A stretch of 64,000 bases of DNA from Culex pipiens pallens (taxonomy: Eukaryota; Arthropoda; Insecta; Diptera; Culicidae): NCBI RefSeq assembly GCF_016801865.2, contig NC_068938.1, positions 221,232,663-221,296,662 on the forward strand. The letters are read 5' to 3'. Shown here piece after piece: positions 33,918 to 46,760 of the stretch. Position 1 is the first letter of the stretch. Every line of letters starts with the position of its first letter. The translations under genes and the position numbers were made by a program. The notes beneath the pieces are model-generated. The model was not told where the DNA came from and searched no databases. It was given only the letters and a program-made list of their open reading frames with translations.

Positions 33918-36900
33918 AAGTAGGCCGGTTCTTGATTTTAGGACAAATGAAGGTGAATATGTTATAGACATGACCAATATGACAAAGAATTCTGGACTGG
34001 ACAGCAGACTTTTCTAAAAAGAAAAGTAAAACCTCCTGTAATCAATTTTCAATGAAACGGTCATCGACCCAGCTGTGGGCAGCAGAAAATCACCAACCAA
34101 GAACGAATGTTTATTTTCTAGTCGGGAAGCAACCCGACATAGAATCAAGACAAAGAAGAAGTTAAAATTCGAAGCATTTCCCGGCTTTGGAAAACATACC
34201 GTAGCATCATCATAAATAATAATAATGCCAACCACATGCAGCAGTAGCAGCAGCAGATACAAACACACGCGAGCACGTGCGCGATCGCCGCCAACTTTGT
34301 TTGATTTCTTCCACACGAGAGCGATCTCTTTAAATCTTGGGACGCGGCTCCCGTGTGGGGTTGGCACCGTTTGTTTTTGAATAATATTAGGTATAACGAA
34401 TTAGAATGTGATAAATCCAAATTTTGGTAACTTTGAAATATCTAATACAGTCCAGACTCAATAATTACACAACTTAACATATTTGAAGTTGATGTTAGTA
34501 AACGCTCCAGTTTCGTCAAGGTATGATAGATTTGGGAGCCCTGAACTTGCTCCAATCACCACAATTGAATTTTAGTGAATTCCCTGTTATTAAATCATAA
34601 TTGTAAATTTAAAAAAAAAAATCTATGGCATTATTTTAAGCAACATTGTAAAATTCGTCATACCTTCAAAAAGAACTTGCTCCCAGCCTACCGCGATCGA
34701 GTTTCTGCAGGGCTCGGGCGTCCGGTTGGCGAAATGCACCTCATGTACCCAAGAGAAGCCGGCCCCAGACAGTTGGGCTGCCAGGCTGGTTGTAGATATA
34801 GATAAATGTGTGTTGGGTTGGGTGGTTTGTACAGTACTACGGTTGCAAAAGTACATATTGTGTAATTTGTGTTATCAGTCATGAGGAAAAACAGGTTCTC
34901 TACGGTTGAAACTACCTCTCTAAACATAATAATCGCAAAAAAAAGGCGAACGTCTTGTTCTTGTCGAGGGGTTTTCCACCCTGCGGGGCATATCGCGCAT
35001 TGACGGGCGTGCGTTGCCAAGAACAACTGGAGGAGGGTGTTAAATTACGTTTTTTTTGCTGGCAGTTTGGTGAAAACAACACAATTAGTAGCTTATCACA
35101 GCCACCACCGACCGGTTTGAGCTGAAATTAACGAACCAGTTGGGCGATTCCGGTCGTTGAACTCCGAGGTTCCGATTTCCCGGTTCACAAAAGCCCCAAA
35201 CTAGTTCAAAAGCGCGCGCGTGATCACCATGATCATCGCACCGATCTCTCCGCGGAGATCGCGATCATCGCCGGTAATCACAGGCTTTTGGGTGCGCTTT
35301 ATTGATTGGCAATGGCGGTGAAAATTAAATTAGAACGGCACGATCTGCCATAAACTAGCTGCGCCGGCAATTACCCCTCCTGAACTCCCTGATTACAAAG
35401 TAGAGCTAATCTAAGCAATCCGCGCTCTTAAACAAATCTGCACCGAAAGTCAATAAAAATAAATGGTTGCGCGCGGCCTACCTAGACCTTGGTTGATCGA
35501 GTTCTCGATCGGCTGCTCACGAAATTGGAAATTGCCAGGTCGTCGTCGTCGCCTACTGTAATTGGAAGGATCGCTTCCAGGCAGGCCGGACAATCGCCGC
35601 GCGGTGGAGGTTCGAAAAATGATGAATGGACCCGAGCTAGGTCCCCGGGAAAACGTGCACCTTTCTCTTTCGCCAAATTATAGGCCTTTCGCCCCGGGTT
35701 CCGCGCTGTCAAAGGATCAAGTGCATTAATTTCCCGCGCTCGGTGGCGTGGAAAACCAATATTATACCTAGGCCGGGTCGGTACGGCACGTTTGTGACCC
35801 CGTAACTCGTTCTGGTTGAGCCCTGGCACGGTGGGAAAATCGATCACCGTCGGCTTCGGTTCCACCCTCATCGGTTTGAGGGGCACATAACCTCAAACTT
35901 TCACCAAAATTGCCAGTACCTCTGTTCTTTGAAAACTTTTGTTTTGATAAAAGTCAAATTTTATTGTCTTTTTGTCAATTTTAGCCCAATCTCGCAACCA
36001 TAAACCTATCAATCTCAACAAAACAATACAAAACACTTTCACTGCAGGGTCTCGTCTCAGCATGCCGTGAAAAGTTCGCACAGCGCGCGAAGAATGCACG
36101 CCGCGGCCAGCTGCGATCTCACTTCCGGCCATTTCTCTCCAGGGAGAGGGTCACACCGAGCTGCTGCTGCTTTGATTTTGAACGGAAGTGACCACCGGCA
36201 CCTGTAATAGAGTGTTGCGCAACAATCGGAATCGGACTCGGCGAAGTTCACACCTAAACAAACAAAAGGGGCTTCTTTTCTGGGAAGAGAGTTTGTTTGG
36301 TACGATTTGAAAGGCAAATCACTTCTTCGCCGGCGGCGGCTGCCGGCCTGCCATGGTTGACTTGTTGCCAGATGATGTGTTTTGTGTATGGTTGTGTTGC
36401 CAGTTGTTTACTTTTTTTCTCCCGACAATATACGCGCCCTGATGGTCAGGTAATGTGTTTTATGTGTGTTATGTTAACCATTTATGACCGTTTCGCGTGC
36501 AGCCTGAGTGTGTACCGTCTTGATCTCGATCGAGCTGGGCCCGGTGATCGACGCATGCTGCGATGAAGATGGACGGCTTCTTCCTGCACGGTCTGGTGAA
36601 CTTTGAATCGCAGCAGCAGGCGGGGTGCAGTATACGGTTATACCGCTTTTCGCTACTGAGGCGTGTACGGCGGTTGCATGGCCAACTGAGGTGATAACGA
36701 TATCAATTTTTTATTATTTTTATTTTAAGAAACACGCTGCAGTTGCGGGATTGGAACAGCTTGATTGGTTCACAACCGCACAGATTTCGTGCGGTAATTG
36801 TGTGGCTTTCGGTTATGTAATGGGATTTGGGGCTCCCCCAGTTGTGCGGTTCAAGTGTGAGTTATCTAAATGGAACAGAGCGCCAGTGGCGCTGAATGAC

Positions 36901-39900
36901 GTTTGGAAGTATAAACACAAAAATTGCAATATATTGTGCATTTGCGATAACGCAAACGTAAGTGCGCAAAACCAGATTTGGGATTCCAGAACGAAATTTC
37001 CGTACTACGGTTGTCAATTAAGATTAAGTGTACGCGATTGTTTAGCCCTAATGAATAGAAACAACCTTTACAAGTGGCGTTATTTGATCTCATAATTGAT
37101 TTTAAGCCGACGTAGACTGTGGACACGCAACCTGTCAAGCTAATTCGACGACAAATCCGCGAATGTCCCATTTGACGTGACAATTTCTCCACGCATAATC
37201 GCTTTATTGACAAATCAAAATGTGCGTGCCCGAGAGAAAGTCCACAACAGTAGGCCGCGGCGCGGCGTCTTAATTGTCACTTTTCGTGATCGTCGATCAA
37301 AGCGGCCCGTAAAACATTGAAAACCAGCATGCCAGCAGCGGTGAAAAGTGAGGGAGATAAGATTACCGGACTTGTAAAAGTGGCCGCGAGACCACGTGGT
37401 TTTCCGGCTAACCACGAGCCACTTATTTGTCAATCAAAACTTCATTACCTGAATTTTTTGTGAGCTTTGTTTGCCTTCCTGTTTTTTTTAGAGGAGAAGG
37501 ATAAATGAGATTTTAAAAAGGGTTTGACAAAAAAGTACAAAATTGAATTTCCGTTATCTCGGTAGGCTGGGAAATCCCCACCGTGCGTCAAAATGCGTTT
37601 GGCCACACACGCCGAAACCGGGTGAAAATTGGAAAGCAATCAAAGTCGGCTGAATTCGACACGCGCTTCGATAAAGATTCCTTGATTCGCTGATTGATCA
37701 GCGATAAATCACAATCGACGCGGCGCCTCCGATTTCCGATATTTTGGGGCCACGCGCAGCATAAATTAGCATTCAACTGATTAGTGCTGATTAACGGAGC
37801 TTTTTTATGTTTGAGGTTATGTTTCGTAAGTGGGGAAATCTCCAGAGCATTTCATTCGAGTGAAAGATTGGCATTTGACAGATATAACATTTTGGATATT
37901 CATACAGATTCGGCTGGTTAGTCGTGGCCATCTACGATTAGAGCAAACACAGAGCGAAACAATCGAGTAACGGCGGTGGCCGGACCATCGCAGCAGGCCG
38001 CGCGACGTTTGATTTATGAGGTTGCAGAGGCCGCCCCGAATACAATGTAGATACACAGAGCAGGCCGTGGGTTCGTCTGGACGCTCCAGAATGGCCATGG
38101 CCGTGGCTGGATTTCGCTTTCGCACGGTTTGGTGAAGGCCGCAGCGCGAGTTCATTCATTCGCTTCCGGAAGTCTACCTCAGTAGGCCGCGATGGTTCAA
38201 TCGAGATAGCTGGCGCGTCTAGCCGGCTTTGACCGTCAAATGGGATTGAATTCTGCATCGAGGCTTAATTATAGTGGCATTCCCCTGGTGGGATTTGCTG
38301 ATTGATGGGCGCATTAACCTTGCATTAAATTTGCAAAGAATTGTTTAAGGTGTCACCGCTGATTCATAACTTGGAATGCTCCCGTCACTTTTCCGAGTCC
38401 ACGCCCAAACGCCATCAATCGATCCCATTATCGCGATCAGTGTGACTCACGTTGATCCGTCGCTGATCGATGCGTATAAAAGGGGAGTGTTGCGCAACAC
38501 TTTCAGGTTCTTGAGGTCCAACGCAACGCGCCGCTGGTCACCCCCCTCAGTGGGGTGTGCACCAAGCCGAGTTATGTAATTTGCAAATCTGGCAACTCAT
38601 GGAGTGACCCACTCGCGGCTATGTGCAAACATCGACAAATTTGACACAAAACAGCACAACCTTTGGACCGTCGCTAATGCCCACCATGTGAGACCGCCAT
38701 TGAAATGATTTCGGATTACTGACCGCGCGCTGCGCAGCAGGCGTTGCGCCGCGGTGACATTTGCGCGGGAACTGTCAGTGACGGCGAAGATCGTCGGGCG
38801 GACTTTCGCAAATCTCCGGTAGATCAAGCTTTGGGTTTTGATTTATTTGTTCGTTCGACCGACGATATTGCGGATTTTTTCTAGCGATCGTAACTTATCC
38901 CTTCACTCTCGGGCGCGACTATTGTTATGAATTGGGTCAACGCGCGCGCGCTCAAAACCACCTGGGAATGCTCGTGCACTTCCAGGTTGATCGTCTAGCG
39001 CGGCTTGCACTTTCTCACACCAAGCCGGGCCACCACTATCGAAGTAGGCGAGCAGCGGTCGCGCGCGCGAAACTGACGTATTATTAACAACAATAAAAAT
39101 TGTAGCGTAATTTGCATATTGCTCCAATGGCAGGGGTGGTCAGGCGTTGTTTTGTCTTTGCAAAATTATAAAATAAAATCAAATTAATAACCAGAAATTG
39201 TCATTGGTTAACTATTTATTTGGAGACATCATGGAGATTGTCCCTTGTCCACTTAAAAAAGTTAAACATCAACACTCCCTGTCTTCCAAATCCCTTTCCG
39301 TGGTGCGCGGTGGAGATGGGAGCGTCCGGCAATGAACTGGCTGTCAAGGTGTTGAGAATCTTGTTAAGGTAGAAATGGTTTTATACATGGCGAAATCCAG
39401 TCTACAATTCGCAAAAATCACCATCTCCAAGCGAAGCGAAGAAATTATCATTGGTCGCACTACTTGTTTCGGGTGCATCCTAGACCTTTTACTTTCCCAA
39501 AAATAGTCCAATTCCATGCGGAACTTTTGCGGGGATTCTTTGGAGATTTTCCCTCACCCTCTTTAAAGGGTGGATCGGTTTCATTTCTTTCTCCGTATCC
39601 TGGCAATAGACTACCATGGTGTTAAAGATCTGTTTTGGTGGATTAGGTCAAAGGCCTATAAAAAACCAGTGGGGCGACATCTATATCTCACTACAGGCAG
39701 CTCGCCCGCAGCCAACACCAGCTGTCAACTTCGGCACCAGAACAAAAGGGAGCTGTCAATTACGGCGTCAGCACAAAAGAACAGCTGTTCGTTAAGGAAC
39801 CAAAACAAAGCAACCGCGCACTGTAAAAAAAAATACAAAAACTGCAGGCATAAAATGGAAAAAAAGTAATTATTGTTTTATGTAAAATTTTTCCGCAATG

Positions 39901-40200
39901 TACGTTTAAAAGTTAGTGTATGTTTTTGAGGTGATTTTTATCTATTTATTTGCAAAATAAACTACTAAAGTTGGGATTATTAAGGACACATCGGGCCAAT
40001 AACCTCATTTAATGTTGTACTTTTATCACATGAAACGTTTAACTTATCTAATGTGTAATTTGACTTTTACTACAGTAATTCTTATAACAAAAATTGAATT
40101 ATTAATAAAAAAATACTTTAGTTTTAACTGTGCGTAGTTTGTGCGCGTTATTAATCTCAATCACCCAAGATGGCGGCCTTTAGCATCCCCCTGGTAAAAA
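33918..40200. other. Long single-copy GC-mixed intronic DNA
   Basis: No mobile element is obvious except a possible retroelement scrap at 34670-34810. Rich in heptamers at 33919, 35551, 37249, 38181 and 39043, and in CG-rich segments near 35200-36130, 37230-38200 and 38900-39070. A TATAAAAGG motif at 38475 lacks a matching initiator. A short GC3-rich frame at 36563 is listed separately. This is the largest unique block and the best place to look for intronic enhancers or an alternative promoter. Confidence 0.4.
36563..36694 (+). CDS. Short GC3-rich open frame, possible unannotated first exon
   Basis: 43 codons starting MKMDGFFLHGLVNFESQQQA. The first 20 codons mostly end in G or C (as in the CrebA exon), and the second ATG has an A at -3 and G at +4. 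After the Gln run the reading turns Arg/Leu-rich and less protein-like, so an exon would end near 36623 or at GAG/GTGATA (36690/36691). The visible donors do not give the phase 0 needed to join the CrebA exon at 58942 directly, so a link to CrebA is unsupported. It may be a separate small gene, an upstream ORF, or chance. Confidence 0.2.
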   Translation: MKMDGFFLHGLVNFESQQQAGCSIRLYRFSLLRRVRRLHGQLR

Positions 40201-40208
40201 CCAACAAT

Positions 40209-41323
40209 TAGTGCGTCCATCCCGGGAATTCCCGGGACAAAATTCCCGGGATTTTTTCCAAAACCGGGAATTCCCGAATCCCGGGATTTTTTATAATTTG
40301 TCTCGGGAATTCCCGAAATTGAAAAAACACAAATTTTGGTATGCAATTTCAGATTTGGTTGAGGAAATAGATGACAAGTTGAATATTTAGTAATCTATAA
40401 GAATTTTAAAGCATTAAAATTTGTATTCGGCAAATATTTGGTGTTTTTTAAAAGGTCATGCAAACAAAGTTATAATTTTTTTTTGTTTTTTGGGTGTTTT
40501 TGAATTTTGTTCAAACGACTATTTCAAAAAAAAAAAAAAAAAAACAACTCTAGATATCATCATTTATTTAGCTTATCAGGGAAAATCGTTAAAATTTTAA
40601 TTTACAGATCCACAAAATGCCAAGCGATTTGAATATTTTCTATTTAGTTTATATTTTTAAAAGACTGGGTATTATATTCAGGTATATTTATGACATTAAA
40701 TTTGAAAAAATATATCATATTATATTATTTTTCTTCAAACACCGGAATCTAGGGCAAATCCGGATGAATGTAACGAATTAAACAACTATTCAAGCCATTT
40801 TTTCGCATAATGTTTTGAACGACTTCGGTTTAAACAGGAACAAACCAAAACAATTAGTTCACCGATTTCCAAATTTATTTGCTCTACATTCTTCTGTAGC
40901 TATTCATACTGTAGTCCCGATTTTCCCTTGTTTTTTTTTACAATTTCAAAGAAATTTTTCAAGTTTTTTTTAGTCATGTCATATAAAAATATATAAGAGA
41001 AATATATTTATAAAATTATTATTTAATTTGAATCACACTGGATAAAAATTGTACTTCATGAAAAATATAAAGCACAACAAAGTACAAAAAATATCAATTT
41101 TTAATTTCTTTTTGGCTAATTAAAAACTGTCATTCTGTTTCGATTGAAGTGTAAATTATCACCAATTAATATTATTGAGCTATTTCATGATTTTATACTT
41201 TTAAAACATAACAAATAATATGAAAACATAGATTTTATGACTGTTTCAAAAATTTCCCGGGATTCCAAAAATATTTTTCCCGTTTCCCGGGAAATTCAAA
41301 ACCCGGGAAAGTTGGACGCCCTA
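40209..41323. mobile_element. Non-autonomous hAT element, 1115 bp
   Basis: Same family as 16023-17691: ends TAGTGCGTCC and the complement TAGGGCGTCC, with CCCGGG-rich subterminal blocks at both ends. The flanking 8-mers CCAACAAT (40201-40208) and CCAAAAAT (41324-41331) differ at one base, consistent with an older insertion. The interior shares AT-richness but no close similarity with the first copy, and includes a decayed CCGTCATCTGG-type MITE. Confidence 0.82.
40740..40935. mobile_element. Decayed CCGTCATCTGG-type MITE
   Basis: The left end reads ACCGGAATCTAGGGCAAATC and the right end TGTAGTCCCGATTTTCCC. Both align to the termini of the intact copy at 20863-21058 and the fragment at 61440, with several substitutions. 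Nested in the hAT element. Confidence 0.5.
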
Positions 41324-41331
41324 CCAAAAAT

Positions 41332-41829
41332 CAATTAAAAAAACGCTTGACAACCCCTGCCTACTCTAGAGTTCATTTTCCTTTCGCCCTCTCGAAAATG
41401 CCGGTGCTTTGCATATCACTCATTTCGCGCGGAGCTCGCCTACTCAGCTTCCCCTCGAACCCCTTTGGCTCGAGAAGGAGGCCGGTTTTCCTTCCCAGGG
41501 AAGGCCCCAAAGTTGGGTCGCGACAACGTGTGACTTATTCGCCGCGACCTGGTTTATTGTTGTCTCCCGGCGGCGGTGGCGGTGGACTGATATTGGGCGT
41601 TTCCCCCTTCGTCCATGTCACCTAGAGGGGGTGCAATTTTTATATTGTTATTACCTTCCACTTTTTGTACTCCGCCATCAAGTGGGCCTTTCGCTTTCGT
41701 AATGAGCTAGGGATGGTCAGTGGATTGTAATCGAGTTGGCTTCGATTCAGATATTCGAAAACAAGGTAATGCACGGAGAAAAATGAGTTCCGAAAATCGT
41801 GAAAAGGCGTTCACGAATTTGGGAACCAC
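41332..41829. other. Single-copy DNA, no gene seen
   Basis: GC-rich with heptamers at 41359 and 41438 and a GGCGGCGGTGGCGGTGG run near 41570. No family recognised in any frame. Confidence 0.4.
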
Positions 41830-41844
41830 TAACAAAGTGGTCTC

Positions 41845-42055
41845 AAGCCTACTCCGGTGGAATCGCTGGCGGCGGTTGGACTCGCAATCCAAAGGTCGTC
41901 AGTTCAAACACTGGGGTGGAAGGTTCCTTGGAGTAGAAAGAGGTTTGGGTGCTCTCCCCATTCAAGCCTTCGGACTCCTAGGTTCGAGCAGAAACTTGCA
42001 ATAGAGACCACAAAAGACCCGGGGGTCGTTAATGTGGATGGTTTATTATTATTAT
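41845..42055 (+). mobile_element. tRNA-derived SINE, one module
   Basis: Flanked by a 15-bp direct repeat TAACAAAGTGGTCTC (41830-41844, 42056-42070). The body contains GGTTGGACTCGCAATCC and a B-box-like AGTTCAAACAC, matching the second module of the SINE at 16300-16714, and ends in an ATT repeat tail. The first tRNA-like module is absent, so it is either 5'-truncated or a single-module subfamily. Confidence 0.85.
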
Positions 42056-42070
42056 TAACAAAGTGGTCTC

Positions 42071-44850
42071 CAATATCGCTAAGGGCATCCCTACTGGTGG
42101 TAACGAGTTGGCGCGCACGTTGATACAGATTAATCAAGAGTTATAACCTGTAATTAATTGATTTGAAATGTGTTCAACGCGCTGACGTTGTCGTTCGACG
42201 TTGTTATGTGTGTACAAATGGGTCCGACAATGCTCGCGTATGATTGTGAGAAAATAAACATGTACCGTTTCGCGTATTGTACCCCATTTTTTTGCACCAC
42301 AATTAATGAGTATAAATGGCAAGTAACAACAGCAAAAAAGTAAGAGTTTTTTTCGGCTGGTCTCGAACCCCTCCCAGATTACCCAGAGCTATCGGCACGT
42401 GAGAAAAAGTCAGTGGCGTGAAACGGGATTCCGCCAAGCACTTGGCAACATCGAATTATGCAAAACAGTTGCACTTTTGTGCAGCTTGGCTGATTTATTC
42501 CCATCCGATAGTGGTGGGGCTGACTTGGGCGGTGATATTTTCGATGGCACTGAACTTTAAGCGAGTTTTTGGGGCGACAATCAACTTGGTAATTAATTTT
42601 GGGAGTGAAAGGTGACATTTATCGAGTTGGATTAAATCTTTCGGTAATGCATTTTTTGGATTCTTTTGAGGCAATATATCTGTACCGCAAGTTCAAATCT
42701 CATGGGAAAATGAAATTACCTCACTTTCCATTAAAACCTTCATTATGCAACTCCCTAAGCTTAGTACTACAGCGCCACCAGTTATGAATCACACGATTAG
42801 CTAAACCCACTAGCCGGCGACCTGTTCCCCGCCAAGTCTCACGACGTCGCAGCAAAAGTCAATCCATTAACCATTTAACCTGCTGTAAAATCGCCCATTT
42901 CATAGTCATATCAATTTCCGGCTACAATGTAGTTCCCCGCCACCGGCGAAGATCCGCCCATTTTCAGTGTTTTACTACCGGCTGGCTGCAAAACGACACG
43001 ACACAATTCTGCATCACCAGTCTCGATCGTGCGCTTTTTCCACCAGCATTTCCACCAGCGCGACTCTATTCATGAGCACGATTCATTTGTGAAACACAAT
43101 ATTCGGCCGGGGATGTTGACCATGTCCCGGGTGTGTAATTATAATCATCGCGATTCGCGCTCATTCATAAATCGAAACGACCACATGGTCTGCAATTTAG
43201 ATTCGTTGAGGTTTCCCGCTCGGACGGAGATCATGTGGCACTTTTCTTCGGTGTCGTTTGGAGGCGCTTCCGTTTTAGATGCACGGAAAAGATTAAGAAC
43301 TACCTAAAAGTATTTTTTTTAATATTTGCAAGCAAATTTTGAGAAAATCTAAAAATGTTGCTAAAATTTCCGTCAAAGTTTCAAGAACATTTCTTTCCGT
43401 GCACCAAAGCAGGCCTGTGGAAACTGTCTTCCCCCTTGGTTTGCTGGCCGACCTCATCGAGCATCACATTTCATCAAAGCAATCCGAGACGATTTGTTTC
43501 TTTGTGGCGCTTGCTCTGGTGTGGTCAGATCGGTTTGATATTTCCATGCTGGGGTCTTTTTGTGGCACAGTGACGTAAATGCATGTTATTAGAACTGGTC
43601 GTTAAGTCAACTTTTATAAATTTAAATTTATGTCTTAAATTTGTATTAATTTTTATTAAATTCCACTACAATTCATCATATTCCAAGCATCCTCCACCTT
43701 CATTCACAAGTTCTTTCCCAATCATAAATTCTCGCGAGAGCACGTGCTGCAAGATCCAATTGATCAACGTGGAACTGCTGCGCATTGCGTGCTCTCGAAG
43801 AAGGCAAGAAACTCTTCTTGGGGGTGCCCTAGGAAGGAAGTCCCCCTCCTCCCTCTCTTTCATTTCCCCCCCACAGTTGACCGTGAATAATTCGCACTAA
43901 TGAAACGAATTGGACGAAGTCCGGAGAGCAAAAGTAGAGTTCAAAACGAAGACAAAGTGGAAACAAGATACGGGTCATTCTATTTTTACAACGACTTCTC
44001 GAAGTCGAACTCCCTCTTTCGCAAGCCGCAGGCTTGCATGATGATTATTTTTCCAGCTCCAAATAGCATAAATAAGTAGAGTTTCTGTCTCTCTCTCTAT
44101 CTCTGCAATCCCCAGAGCCGATCCAAACCGATCCTATTTCACGAGCGGGAGAGAGGGCGCACATTTTTTTTTTTCTTATTTCGTTCAACTTTTTTATTTT
44201 ATACTTTTGCTGAATGAACCTTCCCCCCACACACCCTCCCAAGCCGCCGTTCGTTGCCTACTACGATGATGCGGTTTTTGAGGAGCACGCCAACGACGGG
44301 ACGGGATCAATGAATGAATGAAAGACGAGTAGGCGGCGGTGGAGTGTAGAGCGAGGGGTGAGCTACTATTACCGCGGGTCGCAGTAGGTGCTAGAAGGGT
44401 GGGGAGGAGGGACAAAAAGATGAATGAACGCACGGACGTCCGGTGACGTCGGTATCGGGCGTCGGGACGCCCCGGTGAGTTAGGTTTGACGTAATTCTGC
44501 TCTAAATTGATAACTGTTTGAAAAACATATGTTGTAGTTGCAATTTAATTAAACTTCCCTTTTCCGGATAGAATATCTACCATCTAGAATATTAAAACCA
44601 TCAATAAAAAATTAACTTAAAATTCATTAGACATGTTATAAAATTATTGATTTATTTATTTTATCACATTTTATTCAATGAGAAGAATGCAACTATTGTT
44701 TTTACAATAATTGTATTTATGAAAATATCTGTTTTATTACCTACATTCTAAATTAGGGCATTCAAACTCTTGATTTTCTAAAGTTTCCATTATCTGATGG
44801 AAATTTTAGACAAAATTGAGAGGATGTCTGTAATATTATCAAAATTATTT
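42071..44850. other. Single-copy GC-mixed intronic DNA
   Basis: No exon recognised. Has heptamers at 44256 and 44328 and a CT-rich run at 44085-44105 without acceptor. A CCGGTGAGTT donor-like site at 44472 has no convincing exon before it. AT-rich from 44500. Confidence 0.4.
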
Positions 44851-44854
44851 TCTC

Positions 44855-44965
44855 AATATTTCATCTCCACAATATTGGTCGTCATCTTGAATTACAAATT
44901 ACTTTCAATAAGCCGAAGATTCGATAATTCGAAACGATTATTTTCCGAGATCCTCGGATAATCGA
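44855..44965 (-). mobile_element. Partial pogo-like MITE
   Basis: Shares the TTTTCTCAATATTTCATC block and a CCTCGGATAATCGAGT end with the copies at 17785-17975 and 54675-55057. Only one terminus is recognisable. Confidence 0.55.
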
Positions 44966-45199
44966 GTAAAAGAAAAAAATATTCAGGTTGGTTTGGGACC
45001 ATCCAATAACCACGTGGACACTTTTTTTTTAATCTCAAACTCCTCCCCCCCCCTCCTGTAAAATTGTCCATTCCAAAAATACTTTTTTTTTATATTTCGT
45101 GTGAACAATCACCAAACTCCCAACCAAAGTATCCACGTAGTTTCTGGATGGCCCCTAAGGTACTTTCCATAGAATAACCATAGAAGATTATGCAACGAG

Positions 45200-46760
45200 T
45201 TGCAAAATGTGTGTTTTTTTTAAATTTAGTTACTGGCAAATATTTTTTGCAAAGAAGTTAAATGAGCCTTAAAATAACTGAAAGTGTATTATTAAACCAT
45301 CTTTTGTTTTTCTTGGACTCTAAAAAATTTTATGTTTATGTCACTCACCAAAAAATATATTTTTTTCAAAAAACATTGAAATTTAATGAAAGTTTACGTA
45401 AAATTGACTCAAAACTATTAAAAATGCATTTTCCTGCGTTGATAATCATTTTTAGCGTGATTCAACTAGTTTAAAAAAAACTTTGATTTTTTGTAACATT
45501 CCATTGTCCGCAAAAACGTTGAGTTTTGGTTCGAGGGACAATTTTAAACAAACATTTTCAGCGGCCTTATTTTGAGTTAAAAAAAAGTTACAAAGACTAA
45601 GCCATTATCCTTTTTGCTATTTTTCTGTAGTTGTGGTCCTTTTGAAATGTTAGTCTTGAATTAAAAAAATGTGGTTTAAGAAAAGATCGGGAAATTTCTC
45701 GAATGTTTCCTATTTTACAATTGAAAATCGGACCATTGGTTGCTCAATTAGAAAATGAGTTGTTTGGGTAAGACAATAATTAAAAAAAAATGAAGAACTT
45801 CGACTATTTTCAAAAAGTTACCTAAAACTGGCTATAACTTGAAAGTACTGCACTTTATCAAAATTTCACTAAAGTACTTTTTGATTGCAAATTCGATTTT
45901 ACATCGAAAAATGAAGTTGAAAAATTTCTGCGACCAATATTTCGATTTTTTGAAAAAATCATAACTCAAAAATTTATCTCAAAAATTCATAACTCAAAAA
46001 TTCATAGCTCAAAAAATTCATAACTAAACAAATCATAATTCGGTCCAAGATTTTTTTTTTCTGGAAATTTCTGAAGGGTTGGCATTAGATGTCCCTTAAA
46101 ACACATAAGAAAAAAAATAAAGATAGTGTTTTTTGCAAATCAACTTTTAGTGTCAAAAAGGTAAATTTAGAAATCACTTTTTTTTACCGTGTACCATTTT
46201 TTTCAGTGTAGTCCTTATCCATACCTACAGCTTTGCCGAAGACACCAAATCGATCAAAAAAATCCTTCAAAAGATACAGATTTTTGAATTTTCATATATA
46301 ATTTTTGTATGGACAGCTGCCAAATTTGTATGGGAAATTATATGGACAAACTAATGATGCAAAATGGCTTCTTTGGGCATACCAACGGCACCAAAAAAGT
46401 TTCAGCCGGATTAAAAAATACAAAAATTAAAATTAAAATAATCACCGATTTCGTAGAGGTCAGTTAGATCCCACTTATCTCCATAAAAAATTATGTCTGG
46501 ATCCATCATTCGACCAATATTTAAAAAGGTAATTGAAATACATTCTAAAAAGTTTAAATTTTCTGAGGTCAGATCATATTTTTAATAAGTTTTATCCGCA
46601 TTAAAAACCGAATTCGCTGCGCGCTTGGTTTCCAAAACTCTGAAACTCAGATGAAAATTGTGTCCAGATATATTGAGTGATTCATTTTTGGTAAGTAGTT
46701 AAGAAGGCACTTAGGAGGATTAAGTTAGTTGTATTCTCAAATCATCAACATGATAAATAA
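45200..46760. repeat. Dispersed AT-rich repeat region
   Basis: 45400-45470 matches the ATGCATTTTCCTGCGTTGAT block seen near 30540 and 62045. 45700-45910 matches 19560-19910. 46195-46430 contains GACACCAAATCGATCAAAAA and ATGATGCAAAATGGCTTCTT blocks that I recall as common in culicine genomes (memory, not checked). No coding potential. Confidence 0.5.

Noticed and set aside
34670..34810. Possible retroelement coding tail (frame with EMHLMYPREAG)
   Set aside because: Looks somewhat protein-like, but no second copy, tail or target duplication is visible here; not enough to call.
36420..36455. Recursive splice site at TGGTCAG/GTAATG
   Set aside because: The pyrimidine run is too far from the CAG, with purines between.
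36625..37095. 156-codon open frame
   Set aside because: Cys-rich, irregular composition, no family resemblance, and overlapping frames on the other strand are equally open.
42350..42410. tRNA-like element (GGTCTCGAACCCC)
   Set aside because: The B-box-like word has no A box at the right distance and no clover-leaf.
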